DNA from: Rodentolepis nana
Taxonomy: Eukaryota > Platyhelminthes > Cestoda > Cyclophyllidea > Hymenolepididae
Reading direction: 5' to 3'
Length of the DNA stretch: 17,752 nt
Assembly (NCBI GenBank): GCA_900617975.1
Contig: UZAE01013960.1
Span: 1 to 17,752 of the forward strand
The notes under the pieces are model-generated. The model was not told where the DNA came from and did not search any database. It worked only from the letters and a program-made list of their open reading frames with translations. Every line of letters starts with the position of its first letter. The stretch's first letter is position 1. Both the position numbers and the translations under genes were made by a program. Below, one piece after another: positions 16,293-17,752 of this stretch.

Positions 16293-17148
16293 CAAATAGT
16301 CTTTGAATTCTTCGCTATAACACAATCCCCAAGTATGGAAGGCCTTCCAACGTTACCTTGGCGACCACAAGGATATGGGGAAATCAGTATGTATGACGTG
16401 GAAAGCATTTATTCTTTTGCGTATTCCTTGAAATGTCTCCCCATAGTAGGAAATTGACATAGAGCAGGGACAGTAGATGCTGTTTTCGATGAGGAGACCC
16501 TGCAATGTCTATTGGCTGACTGAGAGTTCCCTGACCCGACCCGCATCACGGACGTACATTCCAGTTGCCTGAGTACAAATGAACTTAATTACATTTATTG
16601 TGTTACGATTGTGTAATCCACAATAAATAAGCATAGAACTTGACCCTACTAAAATTATGCTATTTTCATATTTAATAATGCAATCCGTCAAATTCAAATT
16701 CAATGCATTCAATTAAAAAGCTAGAGAAAAAAAGTAAAAATACAATTTATAGGATGATATGGAGAGCAAAGACGAGGAACATAGGAATAAGAAGAGCAAT
16801 CCAAAAAGCAATATTGAAATTTGGTGATTCAGACAAGTAGCTAATTGAGTCTGCAACGCATATAGAATAGAAAAACCTTCAACTTAATTCTCTCTCAAAG
16901 AACAAAGTGGGATCCATACACTTGTACTTTTCAAGTTATGCTCAGAACCACAAAATTTAAGAATTGTTACCAGTAATAAAAAGGGGTATACTTTTCATCA
17001 CATTGGCAGCAACTCAATTCCGTCACATTTGTTTGAGCTATTTTCATTCATTCGTTGCCATTACTTAACTCTTTTAGGAATTCCCCCACTGGGTCAGAGA
17101 TTAAATCTCGGTTATAAATTCCTCGAAAGTGTATGATGACGATCATAG

Positions 17149-17752
17149 CATACCCTACATCGTCAAAATGCTGACAAGCTCATTTCAAATATCAACTATC
17201 AAAGCGATAGACAACGCACTTTCAAATTTCTGGGTAACCTCCAAAACAACAGAGAAAGACCCAAGAAAGAACCAATACGTTTAAAAAACAAACTGCTTAC
17301 CACCGACTCCGAAATAGTTAACTACTTTGAGAGGTTCTATTCCCACAAGCAAAAGAAAAACCCTTTTGTCAGAAAATCTTCAAGAGATTTAAAGATACAA
17401 GTAAGACAGTTTGAAATTAAGGAAGACATAGCAACACCAAATAATGTACTTACTGAACCATTCCGACCTTGCGAACTTAATGCTGCGATAAAACAGCTAA
17501 AATGCAAAAAGTCTCCTGGCGAAGACGGTATTCATCCAGAATTTATAATTAGAATGGGACCAGCAGCCAAGGAAACCATGCTGGCGCTTTTCAACAAAAT
17601 CTAGGAGACCAGTCTCGTATCTAACCAATGGAAAGTTGCCATAGTAATACCAGTACTAAAAAAGGACAAAGACCTTAGCAACTTTGACAACTATAGGCCT
17701 ATCTCCCTCGCGAGCGTGATGGCTAAACTAATGGAAAGAATGGTTAACAGGA
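17149..17752 (+). pseudogene. Non-LTR retrotransposon, right copy: pre-RT and RT fingers
   Basis: A frame open from 17149 to the window edge except for one TAG (17602-17604), which replaces the Trp of FNKIWKTS in the left copy. In order it shows INYQSDRQRTFKFLGNLQNN, LLTTDSEIVNYFERFYSHKQ, ELNAAIKQLKCKKSPGEDGI, NQWKVAIVIPVLKK, NFDNYRPISLASVMAKLMER. These are the pre-RT linker and first RT fingers blocks; the catalytic palm would lie beyond the window. It is highly similar to the left copy at the protein level but has neither the tandem expansion nor the frameshift seen there. It is therefore a separate, less damaged insertion of the same family in the opposite orientation. Similarity upstream of about 17160 fades. 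Confidence 0.88.

Larger units (their letters stand above)
14716..17148. other. 2.4 kb with no gene recognised
   Basis: AT-rich. Short open frames at 15246-15488, 15605-15832 and 16509-16712 show no family motifs. Small palindromes are at 15643-15664, 16276-16292 and 16336-16349. Confidence 0.5.

Overview
No complete gene is present. This is a fragmentary, AT-rich animal genome sequence. It holds the last three coding exons of one cellular gene, neutral alpha-glucosidase AB (the alpha subunit of ER glucosidase II), within transposon-derived and unrecognised non-coding DNA. Spliced coding exons, a mariner element and non-LTR retrotransposons point to an invertebrate metazoan. A parasitic flatworm or an arthropod would fit, but nothing here decides between them.

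Four single N bases (1681, 5748, 8385, 9804) divide the window into five contigs. Two of the joins look faulty. The 810 bases before the N at 5748 recur, with two substitutions, directly after the N at 8385. The 105 bases before the N at 9804 recur just after it. The contig carrying the glucosidase exons (5749-8384) may therefore be misplaced or an alternative haplotype.

Layout. 1-1680: decayed non-LTR retrotransposon on the minus strand, with an RT palm deletion and locally expanded tandem repeats. 1682-3166: a copy of a dispersed SINE-like repeat (family A here) split by a 1,291-bp mariner (1792-3082) with terminal inverted repeats, a TA duplication and a nearly intact transposase pseudogene. 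3403-3768: an oppositely oriented family A copy with an A-rich tail. 3769-4937: nothing recognised. 4938-5747 and 8386-9195: the gap-bounded duplicate, each half holding a family A copy. 5749-8384: two family A 5' fragments and the glucosidase exons. 9196-10565: AT-rich, with a TA microsatellite. 10566-10827: another family A copy. 11057-11357 and 13918-14715: an inverted pair of a second repeat (family B), the right arm expanded to more than twice the length of the left by nested tandem duplications, with 2.56 kb of featureless DNA between. 14716-17148: nothing recognised beyond small palindromes. 17149-17752: a second copy of the first retrotransposon, on the plus strand, running off the edge.

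The glucosidase exons join cleanly in frame to 319 residues covering the end of the GH31 barrel and the C-terminal beta domains. Both catalytic acids would lie in upstream exons that are not in this window. The other elements are mobile or repetitive and do not work together with this gene. I found no convincing new biological system; the most unusual structure is the asymmetric inverted pair of family B.
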